Positions 40,567 through 49,426 are shown, numbered from the stretch's first letter. The stretch: 64,000 bases of DNA from CAIWHR01 sp035541655 (GCA_035541655.1 DATKMY010000168.1:1-64000); one strand, 5' to 3'. The notes: generated by a model from the sequence alone, not told the origin. Made by a program: numbers and translations.

Positions 40567-42555
40567 ATGGGTTGCCGGGGTATGCCCGTGTCGCGGACAA
40601 TAGCGACCGTGCATCGCTTTCATTCGTTCGCACTTGCGTGTGCGCTCCTGCTGACCGCGTTCGCCGGACCTGCCGGCGCCCAGGGCGATGCCGACTTCCT
40701 CGCCGCGCGGGCGGCCTTCGATCGGGGCGACCGCGCTCGGCTCGACGCGCTCGCGGGAAAGCTCTCGGCGCATGTTCTGCAACCGTACGTCGCGTACTGG
40801 CAGCTCAAGCTTCGCCTCGACACCGCCGAGGACGACGAGGTCCGGGCGTTTCTCGCACGCTGGCGGGAAACCCCGCTCGCGGACCGCTTGCGCGTCGAGT
40901 GGCTGAAGGCGCTGGCAAAGCGCGGCCGCTGGACGACGTTCGGCGCCGAGTATGCCGCACAGGCTGGCGAGGACATCGAGCTCGCGTGCTACGCGATTCA
41001 GTATCGGTGGTCGACGGAAGGTGAAGACGCGCTGAAAGCGGCCAAGCCGCTCTGGTTCACCGACAAGACGACGCCGGATTCCTGCGACCTGGTGTTCGCC
41101 GCGCTGATCGCGAGGAAATCGATCACGACCGAAGATCGCCGTGCGCGCTTTCGCCTCGCGGTCGAAGCCGGCAACGTGCGCGTCGCTCAGGCGCTCGCCG
41201 CCGACCTCCACGCGCCGGATCGCATCACCGCGCAGGATTTCGCGCGCGTCGAGCGCAACCCCGCGGCCGCGCTCGCGAAGGGCGATTTTCACTGGGCCCA
41301 GCCGAGCGGGCGCGACCTCGCGCTCTACGCGCTCGAGCGTGCGGCACGTGCCGATGCTGCCGGCGTTCGGTCCGCGTGGGAAAAGCAGCGCCAGCATCTC
41401 CCTGCCGCCGATCGCCTCTACGGCAACGCGCGTCTCGCCTATCACGCGTCGCGGCAGCTCAATCCGCGGGCGCTCGAGTGGTATCGTGAGGCCGAGGGCG
41501 CTCCGCTTTCCGACGTGCAGCGCGCATGGCGGATCCGCGCCGGCCTGCGCAGCGGCGCGTGGCCCGACGTGCTGGCGACGATCGACGCGCTGCCGCCCGG
41601 CGAGGCGCAGGAGCCCGCCTGGCGGTACTGGAAGGCGCGCGCGCTCGCAGCCGAAGGGCGCCCCGCGGAGGCGAACGCGATCTACGCCGGGCTCGCTGAC
41701 GACGTCGGGTTCTACGGGCTGCTCGCCGCCGAAGCGCTCGGGAGGAAGCTCGAGCTCAAGAGCGCACCGCTGACACCGGAGGCCGACGCGCTCGCTGCGT
41801 TCGGCGCTCGTCCTGCGGTGCAACGGGTCGTGAAGCTCGCGCAGCTCGACATGCGCGCGGAGTCGCAGCGCGAATGGATCTACGTCGTGCGCGGCCTTCC
41901 CGACGAGGCGTTGCTGCTGGCCGCCGAGTACGCTCGGCGCGAAGGACTCTACGATCGCGCGATCAACACCGCCGACCGCACCGCGTCCCGTCACGATTTC
42001 GGCCTGCGCTACATGACGCCGTTTCGCGACGAGTTCGTGCAGGCAGCCCGCGAGCAGGGTGTCGAAGCGGCGCTGCTCTTCGGCATCGCGCGCCAGGAGT
42101 CGCGCTTCGCGTCCGACATCGTGTCCTCGGCCGGGGCGGTGGGCCTGATGCAGCTGATGCCCCCGACGGCGCGCTGGGTCGCGAAGCAATTGAATCGCGC
42201 CGACTATCGCCCGTCGCAGATCGCCGACGTCCAGGTGAACACCCAGTTCGGCGCCTTCTATTTCCGCTACTGGCTCGACCGCCTCGACGGGGTGCCCGCG
42301 CTCGCAGCCGCTGCGTACAATGCAGGGCCGAACCGCGCGCAGGCGTGGCGCGGGGGCTCCACGCTCGAGGGCGCGGTCTGGGTGGAGACGATACCGTTCA
42401 ATGAGACGCGGGACTACGTGAAGCGGGTGCTAGCCAACACGGTGCTCTACGCGTACATGCTGAACCAGGCGTACATGCCGCTCTCGAAGCGGCTCGGCTA
42501 CGTGTCTCCGCGCGGCGGTAACGGTGACACGCCGGTCGCGGCTGCCGGCAGTTGA
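40567..42555 (+). CDS. slt: Soluble lytic murein transglycosylase (Slt70-like)
   Basis: This periplasmic enzyme cleaves the glycan chain with 1,6-anhydro product formation. A signal peptide ends near GPAGAQG, a long alpha-helical superhelix (about 50-450) forms the U-ring, and the SLT domain (about 500-640) has catalytic Glu511 in IARQESRFAS, then GAVGLMQLMPPTA and AAYNAGPNRA. The start is uncertain: ATG 40567, ATG 40582 and GTG 40609 are all in frame and all keep the signal sequence. Numbering is from 40567. Confidence 0.94.
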   Translation: MGCRGMPVSRTIATVHRFHSFALACALLLTAFAGPAGAQGDADFLAARAAFDRGDRARLDALAGKLSAHVLQPYVAYWQLKLRLDTAEDDEVRAFLARWRETPLADRLRVEWLKALAKRGRWTTFGAEYAAQAGEDIELACYAIQYRWSTEGEDALKAAKPLWFTDKTTPDSCDLVFAALIARKSITTEDRRARFRLAVEAGNVRVAQALAADLHAPDRITAQDFARVERNPAAALAKGDFHWAQPSGRDLALYALERAARADAAGVRSAWEKQRQHLPAADRLYGNARLAYHASRQLNPRALEWYREAEGAPLSDVQRAWRIRAGLRSGAWPDVLATIDALPPGEAQEPAWRYWKARALAAEGRPAEANAIYAGLADDVGFYGLLAAEALGRKLELKSAPLTPEADALAAFGARPAVQRVVKLAQLDMRAESQREWIYVVRGLPDEALLLAAEYARREGLYDRAINTADRTASRHDFGLRYMTPFRDEFVQAAREQGVEAALLFGIARQESRFASDIVSSAGAVGLMQLMPPTARWVAKQLNRADYRPSQIADVQVNTQFGAFYFRYWLDRLDGVPALAAAAYNAGPNRAQAWRGGSTLEGAVWVETIPFNETRDYVKRVLANTVLYAYMLNQAYMPLSKRLGYVSPRGGNGDTPVAAAGS

Positions 42556-42566
42556 CGGGGAAGAGG

Positions 42567-43508
42567 ATGGCGGTCGAAAGCGTCCTGGTCGTCGGCGGCA
42601 GCGGATTCGTCGGCAGGCACGTCGTCAACCGTCTCGTCGAAGACGGTCACAAGGTCGTCGTGCCGACGCGGCGCCAGCTGAATGCCAACGAGATCAAGCT
42701 GCTGCCGACCGTCAATATCGTCGAGGTCGACATCAATCGACTTGGCGAGCTCCAGCGCCTCGTCGAGCGTGCCACGGCAGTCATCAACCTCGTCGGAATC
42801 CTGAACGAGTCCGGACCGAACACGTTCGTACGCGCGCACGTCGAGCTCCCGCGCGCGCTCGTTGCTGCATGCGGCGCCGGGCGCGTGCGCCGCCTCGTGC
42901 ACATGAGCGCGCTCAACGCCGATCCGGCGGGTCCGAGCCGTTACCTTCGGACCAAGGCGGAAGGCGAGGCGGTGGTGCGGGCATCCGGACTCGACTGGAC
43001 GATCTTCCAGCCCTCCGTGATCTTCGGCCGCGAAGACCGGTTCCTCAACCTGTTCGCGAAGCTCATGCGAATCGCGCCGCTGTTGCCGCTCGCCGGCGCC
43101 GACGTGCGCTTCCAGCCTGTCTACGTCGGCGACGTGGCCGAGTGCATCGCGCGTTCGCTTGCGCTCGACGCCACGCTCGGGCAAACCTATCGGATCTGTG
43201 GCCCGGAGATTTACAGGCTCCGCGACCTAGTGCGCTATGTGGGCAGCCTTACCGGCGCGAGCCGGCCCGTGATCGGCCTGGGTCCGTCGGTGGCGAAGCT
43301 GGAGGCCAGCCTGCTCGAGCATCTGCCGGGGTCGCTGATGAGCCGCGACAATCTCGCTTCGATGGCGAAGGACAGCGTCTGCGGTTGCGATTTTCCGGCG
43401 ATCTTCGGGGTCGTTCCGCAGGCGCTCGAGACGGTCGTACCCACTTATCTCGGCGGCGCCGCGCTCAAGAGCCCCTACGACCGCTATCGCGTCCGCAGCG
43501 GTCGCTAG
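42567..43508 (+). CDS. NAD(P)-binding protein, complex I NDUFA9-like / atypical SDR
   Basis: The 313-residue protein begins with a Rossmann fold, VLVVGGSGFVGRHVVNRLVEDGH, followed by NLVGIL and a Tyr-x3-Lys-like SRYLRTKAEGE. The family is the atypical SDR group that includes the NDUFA9 accessory subunit; bacterial members are often near cca or lytic transglycosylase genes. ATG 42567 was chosen (GGGG upstream); a TTG at 42552 overlapping the slt stop is also possible. It is 11 bases after slt. Confidence 0.85.
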   Translation: MAVESVLVVGGSGFVGRHVVNRLVEDGHKVVVPTRRQLNANEIKLLPTVNIVEVDINRLGELQRLVERATAVINLVGILNESGPNTFVRAHVELPRALVAACGAGRVRRLVHMSALNADPAGPSRYLRTKAEGEAVVRASGLDWTIFQPSVIFGREDRFLNLFAKLMRIAPLLPLAGADVRFQPVYVGDVAECIARSLALDATLGQTYRICGPEIYRLRDLVRYVGSLTGASRPVIGLGPSVAKLEASLLEHLPGSLMSRDNLASMAKDSVCGCDFPAIFGVVPQALETVVPTYLGGAALKSPYDRYRVRSGR

Positions 43509-43605
43509 CGACGTCGGGGCGATGGGCGCGTCCTCGCGATATTGCAGGCGCTCGCGCGAGCCGCTACGCTCTCGCGTTGAAATGGCGCGTCGATCACGGG
43601 CTCCG

Positions 43606-44826
43606 GTGAAGATCTATCGCGTCGGCGGCTCGGTGCGCGACGAGCTTCTCGGTCGCGGCATCGCCGACCGCGACTGGGTGGTCGTCGGCGCGACACCCGA
43701 GATCCTCGTGGCATCCGGCTACAAGCCGGTGGGCCGCGATTTTCCGGTGTTCCTCCACCCGGATACCCACGAGGAATACGCGCTTGCCCGAACCGAGCGA
43801 AAGCACGGACGCGGCTATCGGGGCTTCGAGTTCTTCGTGTCGCCCGACGTGACGCTGGACGAGGATCTGGCGCGCCGGGACCTCACGATCAACGCAATGG
43901 CGCGCGACGAGCACGGGAAGCTGATCGACCCGTTCGGAGGCGAGGCGGATCTGCGCGCCGGCATCCTGCGCCATGTGTCGCCGGCGTTCGTCGAAGATCC
44001 CCTGCGCGTCCTTCGCGTCGCGCGCTTCGCCGCGAGATTCGGGTTCAGGGTCGCCCGTCCGACGCTCGCGCTGATGCGCGAGCTCACCGCCAGCGGCGAG
44101 CTTTCGGCGCTCGCTCCCGAGCGCGTATGGCAGGAACTCGCACGCGGTCTCATGGAGACCTCTCCGTCGCGCATGATCGATGTGCTGCGCGACTGCGGCG
44201 CACTCGAGCGGCTCGTGCCTGAAGTCGATGCGCGTCTCGGCCCGGGCGGAGCGCGCGGCGCCATGCGCGGCCGATCTCGTCGTCTCGGGTCTGCGCTCGA
44301 CCTCGCGGCACGGCGCCGCTCGGCGCTGCCGGTGCGCTACGCGATCCTCGTGCACGATCCGGGTGAAGGCGCGGCGTCGCCGGCCGCGGCGGGCGGCGCG
44401 CAGCTCGCTCGCGCCGTCCGCATTGCTGACGCGATTTCGGCGCGCCTCAAAGTGCCGGCAGACTGCCGCGATGCGGCGCGGCTCGCCGCCCGCTGGCGTC
44501 GCACGCTGGACGACGCCGGGGAGCTGCGACCCCACGAGCTCCTCGCGCTCCTCACCGCGGCCGACGCATTCCGGCGCCCGGAGCGGATCGACGCCTTGCT
44601 CGAGGTGGGCGCGTGCCTCGCCCTCTCGCTGCCGCGGGCGCCGGCCGAGTATGCTCCGGCAGCGATCGTGGGCGCGGCGCTCGCTGCGGCGAAGAGCGTG
44701 GACGCCGGCGCGATCGCGCGCGCTTTCGCGCGTCGTGCCGGCACCGAGCGCAAGAAGAGCGACGCCATCGCGCGAGCGGTTCGCGCCGCGCGGCTTTCTG
44801 CGCTGCGCAGACTTCAGACGCGGTAG
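43606..44826 (+). CDS. cca: CCA-adding enzyme (tRNA nucleotidyltransferase), degenerate HD domain
   Basis: The enzyme adds or repairs the 3' CCA of tRNA. Class II nucleotidyltransferase motifs are clear: YRVGGSVRDELLGR, DRDWVVVGATPE, the catalytic EEYALAR region, DEDLARRDLTINAMA and RVARFAARFGF. The GTG at 43606 (406 aa) matches the family's VKIYxVGG start; an ATG at 43582 would add eight residues. The C-terminal HD-type domain keeps only VHDPGEG. The other His residues of the E. coli domain are absent, so 2',3'-phosphatase/phosphodiesterase activity is doubtful. It overlaps coq7 by 13 bases, tail to tail. Confidence 0.93.
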   Translation: MKIYRVGGSVRDELLGRGIADRDWVVVGATPEILVASGYKPVGRDFPVFLHPDTHEEYALARTERKHGRGYRGFEFFVSPDVTLDEDLARRDLTINAMARDEHGKLIDPFGGEADLRAGILRHVSPAFVEDPLRVLRVARFAARFGFRVARPTLALMRELTASGELSALAPERVWQELARGLMETSPSRMIDVLRDCGALERLVPEVDARLGPGGARGAMRGRSRRLGSALDLAARRRSALPVRYAILVHDPGEGAASPAAAGGAQLARAVRIADAISARLKVPADCRDAARLAARWRRTLDDAGELRPHELLALLTAADAFRRPERIDALLEVGACLALSLPRAPAEYAPAAIVGAALAAAKSVDAGAIARAFARRAGTERKKSDAIARAVRAARLSALRRLQTR

Positions 44827-45434
44827 GCGACGAAGCGCATCACGTCGGCGGCGATGCGCATCAGGCCCTTCACGGGCAGCGGAAGCTCGCTTGCGCCAGC
44901 CGCTCTGGCCGCTTCGCCGTGGCGAGCCTCGTCGTCGCGCATCTGCTCGACGATCGCGCGGCTTCTCGCGTCGCCGGGAGGCAGCTGCTCCATGTGCCCG
45001 GTGAGGTGCTCCTCGACCTGGCGCTCGGTTTCGAGGACGAAGCCGAGGTTACCGCGGTCTCCTGTGGCGCCTGCGGCGATTCCGATCGCAAACGACGCGC
45101 CGTACCACAGCGCGTTCAGCCGCGAAGGCCGATCGGAGAGCTCGGTCAGGCGCTGCTGCGTCCAGGCGAGGTGTTCCTCCTCCTCGCGCGCCGCTCGCGA
45201 GAACTCGCGCCTGACCGCGGGATCGCGCGCGACGAGCGCCTGCGCCGCGTAGAGCGCCTGTGCGCAGACTTCGCCGGTGTGGTTGACGCGCATCAGACCG
45301 GCCGCGTGACGTCGCTCGTCCGCGGTCAGAGCCTCTCCCTCGAGCTCGGCGCCCGGAACCGGCCGCGACGTCGTCGCCCGGCCCGCAAGCGTTCGCAGCG
45401 CGCGATCGAAGCTGACGACGATATCATCGATCAT
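44814..45434 (-). CDS. coq7: 3-demethoxyubiquinol 3-hydroxylase (Coq7/UbiF-equivalent)
   Basis: This di-iron monooxygenase performs a late ring hydroxylation in ubiquinone synthesis in many betaproteobacteria. Metal ligands lie in RVNHTGEVCAQ, REEEEHLAW, ETERQVEEHL and DDEARHGEAA, which form a ferritin-like four-helix site. The 206-residue product starts at the ATG at 45434; the frame continues upstream with Arg/Ser-rich sequence that shadows the porin gene. It is 49 bases downstream of a porin gene. Confidence 0.94.
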   Translation of the reverse strand: MIDDIVVSFDRALRTLAGRATTSRPVPGAELEGEALTADERRHAAGLMRVNHTGEVCAQALYAAQALVARDPAVRREFSRAAREEEEHLAWTQQRLTELSDRPSRLNALWYGASFAIGIAAGATGDRGNLGFVLETERQVEEHLTGHMEQLPPGDARSRAIVEQMRDDEARHGEAARAAGASELPLPVKGLMRIAADVMRFVAYRV

Positions 45435-45483
45435 CGTTGTTCCGGCGCCTGCAACGCGCTCGCGCCCATGGCGTCGACTGCTC

Positions 45484-46617
45484 CTAGAAGAAGTGGGCGA
45501 TCCCGGCAATGACGCCGCCCGGGCGGCCGCAGCCGCCGTTGGGGTACGCATTGCAATAGACCGGGTACGGGTTCGTATCGAACGTATACGACGCGTTCGA
45601 CTGGTTGTCCACCCGCACGTAACCGGCATATAAGAGCGTACGCGACGAGAGTGGATACGTGTAGCTCACCTCCCATTGCGTCGCCCCGGTGTTCACGCCC
45701 TTCACGAGTCCGCCGACGTTCGAGCCGTCCGCTGCGCTGCCGCCGCCGTTTCCGGCGTGGCCCCAGTACGCGTACAAGAGCCCCGGACCGACATCGAACG
45801 TGACGCCCACACCGTAGAAGTTGCGCGTGAGATCCGTCGAAGGCGTGACGTCGTAGCGCAAGCGCTCGTAGACGCCACCGACGCGAACGCCTTCGAACTG
45901 GTAGCCGGCCGCGACCGAGAACGCCTGATCGGACAGCGGGGCGTCGATGGTTCCGCGGATGTTGTGATGAAGCTCGTACGCCGCGCCGAGTTGCAGCGGG
46001 CCGTTGTTGTAGAAGCCTCCGGCGCTGATGATCCAGCTGCTCGTCGTCGGAGAGCCCTCGGCGGTGCTGTACTGAACGCTGCCGTTGAAGCCGCGGATCG
46101 TCGGCGTGTCGTAACGGACGGAGTTCGGAAGGCGCCCGTCGAAGCCTCCGGCAAGCGCCGGGCCGAGATACGCCTGCGCCCAGAGCGCGCCGGTCGAAAG
46201 TATCGACGTCGTGAGCGTCGGCGCGTTCCCGAAGATCGGGTGGATGTCGTCGTAAGGGGACAGAAAGAAGCCGGCCTTCACCGTCCCCATCGGGCTTTGC
46301 ACGCCGAGATACGATTCGCGCCCCGCGAGAATCCCGCCGCCGCTGTCGAGAAAGATCTTGCTCTCGACCTGGAAGATCGCGTTGACGCCTCCGCCGAGCG
46401 GTTCGACGCCGCGTATGCCGAACATCGATGCGTTCGAGCTTACGCGGTACTGATTCGGATTGGGACAGTTGTCGGGGCAACCGTCTCCACCCTGCTTGCC
46501 GTTGACGACCTCCATGTCGATGTTGAGCCGGCCGTAGAGCGTGACGCTCGCGGGTTGCGCGTGAGCCGCTGCACTCAACGCAAGCCCGACGATCAGCGCG
46601 ACGTGCCCCGCCTTCAT
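45484..46617 (-). CDS. Gram-negative trimeric porin
   Basis: The 377-residue outer-membrane protein has a signal peptide (MKAGHVALIVGLALSAAAHA), then SVTLYGRLNIDMEVV, the diagnostic first strand of Burkholderia/Neisseria-type porins. Alternating beta-strands with SNASMFGIRGVEPLGGGVNAIFQVES follow, and the C-terminal Phe (IAGIAHFF) is the signal for BAM insertion. A Cys pair lies in the first loop (GCPDNCPN). The ATG at 46617 was chosen by the signal peptide. It is downstream of a second porin gene, with a terminator between. Confidence 0.93.
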   Translation of the reverse strand: MKAGHVALIVGLALSAAAHAQPASVTLYGRLNIDMEVVNGKQGGDGCPDNCPNPNQYRVSSNASMFGIRGVEPLGGGVNAIFQVESKIFLDSGGGILAGRESYLGVQSPMGTVKAGFFLSPYDDIHPIFGNAPTLTTSILSTGALWAQAYLGPALAGGFDGRLPNSVRYDTPTIRGFNGSVQYSTAEGSPTTSSWIISAGGFYNNGPLQLGAAYELHHNIRGTIDAPLSDQAFSVAAGYQFEGVRVGGVYERLRYDVTPSTDLTRNFYGVGVTFDVGPGLLYAYWGHAGNGGGSAADGSNVGGLVKGVNTGATQWEVSYTYPLSSRTLLYAGYVRVDNQSNASYTFDTNPYPVYCNAYPNGGCGRPGGVIAGIAHFF

Positions 46618-46660
46618 CTTCGGATGATATCGCGAGTGTCGCCGTCTTCCGGATCGAGAC

Positions 46661-46688
46661 AAGAAAACGGGCGCCCGCAGGCGCCCGT
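46661..46688 (-). terminator. Intrinsic terminator between the two porin genes
   Basis: ACGGGCGCC (46667-46675) and GGCGCCCGT (46680-46688) form a perfect 9-bp stem with a CGCA loop. On the minus strand it is followed by TTTCTT. It should end the message of the upstream porin (46733-48004). Confidence 0.8.
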
Positions 46689-46698
46689 CGAATCTGCT

Positions 46699-46718
46699 TT
46701 CCCGCGTGGAAGCGGGAA
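46699..46718 (-). other. 3'-UTR hairpin of the upstream porin
   Basis: TTCCCGC (46699-46705) and GCGGGAA (46712-46718) form a 7-bp stem with a six-base loop between the porin stop codon and the terminator. It may protect the 3' end of an abundant porin mRNA. Confidence 0.45.
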
Positions 46719-46732
46719 CGTGCTGCTTGATC

Positions 46733-48004
46733 TTAGAAGTTGTGCCACATACCGAACGCGAGACCCTGCGGACGGCCGCCGTTCGCGATCGTGTAGTTGT
46801 TGACGTTGAAGTTGTAGGCAGCGAGCGAGTCGTTGGCGATCTTCACGTAGCCGGCCCACACGCTCGTCCGCTTCGACAGCGGATACGTGTAGCTGATTTC
46901 GTAGAAGTTCGCGCCGCCGTTGCCGCCCGCAGCCAGGCCGCCCACGCGGGCACATGCCACCGTGCCGTTCTGGCAACCCGTCGTGACAGCCGACCCCTTG
47001 CCTTCCTGCGCCCACGACCAGTTGAAGTAGATCTGGCCCGGGCCCGCGTCGATCGTCGCGCCGATACCGAACATGTTGCGGGTCAGCTCGGTCTGCGACG
47101 CGCCCGGGAAAGCCGGGCTGCCTGCCGCGTTGTTGAAGCAGTTCGAAGCCTGGCCGAGCGTCCAGCAATCGTAGTTCGTCTTTTCGTAGACCGCGCCGAT
47201 GTAGACCTTCGGGAACTGATAGCCGCCCGCGATCGACCACGCATAGTCGTTCAGGTTGCGGCCGCGCGCCTGCACGTTGTACTGGAATGCGCCACCTAGG
47301 CGGACCGGGCCGTTGTTGTAGAACACGCCGCCCGAGTACACGCCGGTGTTCGGCGCTGCCTGCGCGGTGCCGCCTTCCGTGCCGTTCCCCGGGCCGTTGC
47401 CGTATTGCATCTGGATCTGGAAGCCCGAGAACACCGGCGAATCCCACCGCACCGAATTGCTGACGCGATCGTCGAAGCCGCCGTTGGCCTTCGACGTCCA
47501 GCCCTGCGCCCACAGCGATGCCGTACCCATGATGCTCGTGAGCAGCGTGGGGTTGTCACCGAAGAGCTCGTGGATGTTGTCGTACGGGGCGTGGAAGCGA
47601 CCCATGCGGAACGTACCCCAGTTGCCTTGCAGGCCGACGAACGAGTCGCGGCCGGCGATCGTGCCGCTGCCGTTATCGGGGTTGACCGAGTTTTCGACCT
47701 GGAAGATCGCATTCAGCCCACCACCCAGCGATTCGGTGCCGCGGATGCCGAAGCGCGACGAGTTCGAGCTCACGCGGAACTGCGTGGGGTTCGTCGTGAT
47801 ACACCCGTTGATCGACCCGGCGTTGGGACCGACGGAGCACGAAGCCGGCTGCACGATGCCCGGATACGGGTTGACGTACTTGCCGTTGACGAACTCGAAG
47901 TCCAGGTTGAGGCGACCGTACAGCGTGACGTTCGCGGTCTGCGCTTGCGCCAGCGGTGCGGCCAGCAGGCCCGCAATGGCGACAGCGACGAGTTTCTTGT
48001 TCAT
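46733..48004 (-). CDS. Gram-negative trimeric porin, probably the major one
   Basis: The 423-residue porin has a signal peptide (MNKKLVAVAIAGLLAAPLAQA), NVTLYGRLNLDFEFV as first strand, SNSSRFGIRGTESLGGGLNAIFQVEN, and ends in GLAFGMWHNF with the terminal Phe. Two Cys pairs sit in surface-loop positions (CSVGPNAGSINGC and CWTLGQASNC). A strong GAGGAGA ribosome site precedes the ATG at 48004, and a strong terminator follows, so high expression is likely. It is a paralogue of the gene at 45484. Confidence 0.94.
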   Translation of the reverse strand: MNKKLVAVAIAGLLAAPLAQAQTANVTLYGRLNLDFEFVNGKYVNPYPGIVQPASCSVGPNAGSINGCITTNPTQFRVSSNSSRFGIRGTESLGGGLNAIFQVENSVNPDNGSGTIAGRDSFVGLQGNWGTFRMGRFHAPYDNIHELFGDNPTLLTSIMGTASLWAQGWTSKANGGFDDRVSNSVRWDSPVFSGFQIQMQYGNGPGNGTEGGTAQAAPNTGVYSGGVFYNNGPVRLGGAFQYNVQARGRNLNDYAWSIAGGYQFPKVYIGAVYEKTNYDCWTLGQASNCFNNAAGSPAFPGASQTELTRNMFGIGATIDAGPGQIYFNWSWAQEGKGSAVTTGCQNGTVACARVGGLAAGGNGGANFYEISYTYPLSKRTSVWAGYVKIANDSLAAYNFNVNNYTIANGGRPQGLAFGMWHNF

Positions 48005-48097
48005 GGAGTCTCTCCTCTAGCGGATAAAATTGGCAAGAAAACCGTCTTTTGGGCTTGCCGTCGGAAACCTTCTCAGCGAATTCGAGAAGTTGCAGCC

Positions 48098-48127
48098 ATT
48101 GTGCCAAACCGCGCGACCCCGAGGCAA
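48098..48127 (-). promoter_or_regulatory. Candidate promoter of the major porin
   Basis: On the minus strand TTGCCT (48127-48122) and CACAAT (48103-48098) are 18 bases apart, each matching sigma-70 elements at four of six positions. The transcript would have a leader of about 90 bases. Confidence 0.4.
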
Positions 48128-48268
48128 CGAAAAGTCCCGGTGGGGGATGAGGGACTGCGGCGCTGTTGTTAAAACGCGACAGCGGATAGCGGTTGCTGGG
48201 TCGATACGGGGCTAAAGCTGTGGGTCGGGTGGGACTTGAAAAACGGCCGCTAAACTCATGATCGGCAT

Positions 48269-48339
48269 CGGAAAACCTAATCAGTTGGACCGTGACGCCC
48301 ACGTGGCCCTGGGCACGGGTCATTTTGTGGGGTTTTCCG
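48269..48339 (+). promoter_or_regulatory. Structured leader or operator ahead of the polysaccharide pair
   Basis: CGGAAAACC (48269-48277) is perfectly complementary to GGTTTTCCG (48331-48339). Inside, ACCGTG (48289-48294) can pair with CACGGGT (48314-48320) with one bulge, and GCCC (48297-48300) with GGGC (48311-48314) in part. The element ends 76 bases before the first gene. It resembles no riboswitch class I know; a protein-binding dyad is the alternative. Confidence 0.45.
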
Positions 48340-48415
48340 GTTTGGGCGAGCTCCGGAAAGCGAAAAATGCGCGCTCGACGCGTGGCCCTGCGGGAGCCTC
48401 GCGCGGCAGCTTCCG

Positions 48416-49426
48416 ATGAGCGGTTTACCGCTCTCGCCGTGGCTTGCCATGGCTGCCGCGGCAGCGTTATCGGCGCTGACGCTCGCGTTGCTCGGGTACG
48501 GTCGCGCACATCTGCCGCTCGATCATCCGATCGATCGCTCGCTGCATCGAAAGCCCGTGCTCCGCGCGGGCGGAATCGCGATCTGGGCCGGGTTCGTGCC
48601 CGTAGCGCTCGTGCTTCACGCGCAGTTCGAATCGGGCGCCGTCTGGCTCGCCGCGTTCGTCGCGGTCGCCGCCGTGTCGATCGCCGATGATTGGCGCGGC
48701 GTTCGGCCCGGCATGCGGCTCACCGTGCACGCGGTTGCGGCGCTCGCGATCTCCGTGGCGGTTTTTCGGCGCAGCGCGGACGGCGTTTCGGCGGCCGACG
48801 CATTCGTCATCGTCATCGCCGCGCTCGCGATCGTCTGGTCGGCGAATCTCTTCAACTTCATGGACGGCAGCGATGGCCTGGCGGCACTGATGGCCGCGTG
48901 CGGGTTCGGCGCGTACGGCGCCGCCGCGCTCAATGCGGGCGAGCCCGCGGACGTCTACCTGGCGCTTGCCGCGGCGACGCTGCCGTTTCTCGTTGTCAAC
49001 CTTCCTCCGGCACGCGTGTTCATGGGCGACGGCGGCTCGGTTCCGCTCGGATTTCTCGCCGCCGCATTCGGACTTTCGGGCATCCGCGCGCAGATCTGGC
49101 CGAGCTGGTTTCCCGTGCTCGTGTTTCTTCCGTTCATCGCTGACACGCTGCTGACGATCATCCGCCGCGCCGTTGCGCGCGAAAACCTTTTCCGGGCGCA
49201 CAAGACGCATTACTATCAGCGCCTTCATCGAATGGGTGCCGGGCACGCGGGAACGTTGCTCTTTTACGGAGTTCTCGTCGCCGGCACCAGCGCTTCCGCG
49301 TACCTTGCGCTCGTTACGAACCCTGCGGCCGGCTGGCAGGTGCTCGGCGCATGGGCGGTCGCGATCGGCGGATTTTTCGCCGGCATTGATTATCATTGGC
49401 GCAGATGTTCACCAGGGCAGCAATGA
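48416..49426 (+). CDS. Undecaprenyl-phosphate sugar-1-phosphate transferase (WecA/WbpL family)
   Basis: The 336-residue polytopic protein has about ten membrane segments and the family's cytoplasmic motifs: IADDWRG, NLFNFMDGSDGLA, the Mg-binding VFMGDGGSVPLGF and HKTHYYQRLHRMG (the HIHH-like loop). Such enzymes transfer a HexNAc-1-phosphate from UDP-sugar to undecaprenyl phosphate and begin O-antigen or exopolysaccharide repeat units. Its stop overlaps the next gene's start as ATGA, so it is coupled to the WbpM-like enzyme. Confidence 0.9.
   Translation: MSGLPLSPWLAMAAAAALSALTLALLGYGRAHLPLDHPIDRSLHRKPVLRAGGIAIWAGFVPVALVLHAQFESGAVWLAAFVAVAAVSIADDWRGVRPGMRLTVHAVAALAISVAVFRRSADGVSAADAFVIVIAALAIVWSANLFNFMDGSDGLAALMAACGFGAYGAAALNAGEPADVYLALAAATLPFLVVNLPPARVFMGDGGSVPLGFLAAAFGLSGIRAQIWPSWFPVLVFLPFIADTLLTIIRRAVARENLFRAHKTHYYQRLHRMGAGHAGTLLFYGVLVAGTSASAYLALVTNPAAGWQVLGAWAVAIGGFFAGIDYHWRRCSPGQQ

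Larger units (their letters stand above)
48005..48415. other. Divergent intergenic region, porin / polysaccharide genes
   Basis: The 411 bases contain a porin promoter candidate on the minus strand and, on the plus side, a set of nested inverted repeats ahead of the sugar-phosphate transferase gene. Both are listed separately. No protein-like frame is seen. Confidence 0.5.

Noticed and set aside
40421..40603. 60-codon frame between purE and slt
   Set aside because: It overlaps the purE start and the slt start, has no motif and no ribosome site.
38695..42189. Apparent 1164-codon fusion of the CaiB-type protein with a long N-terminal part
   Set aside because: The upstream part is the shadow of slt and purE in another frame. 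The GTG at 39921, overlapping the purE stop, is the natural start.
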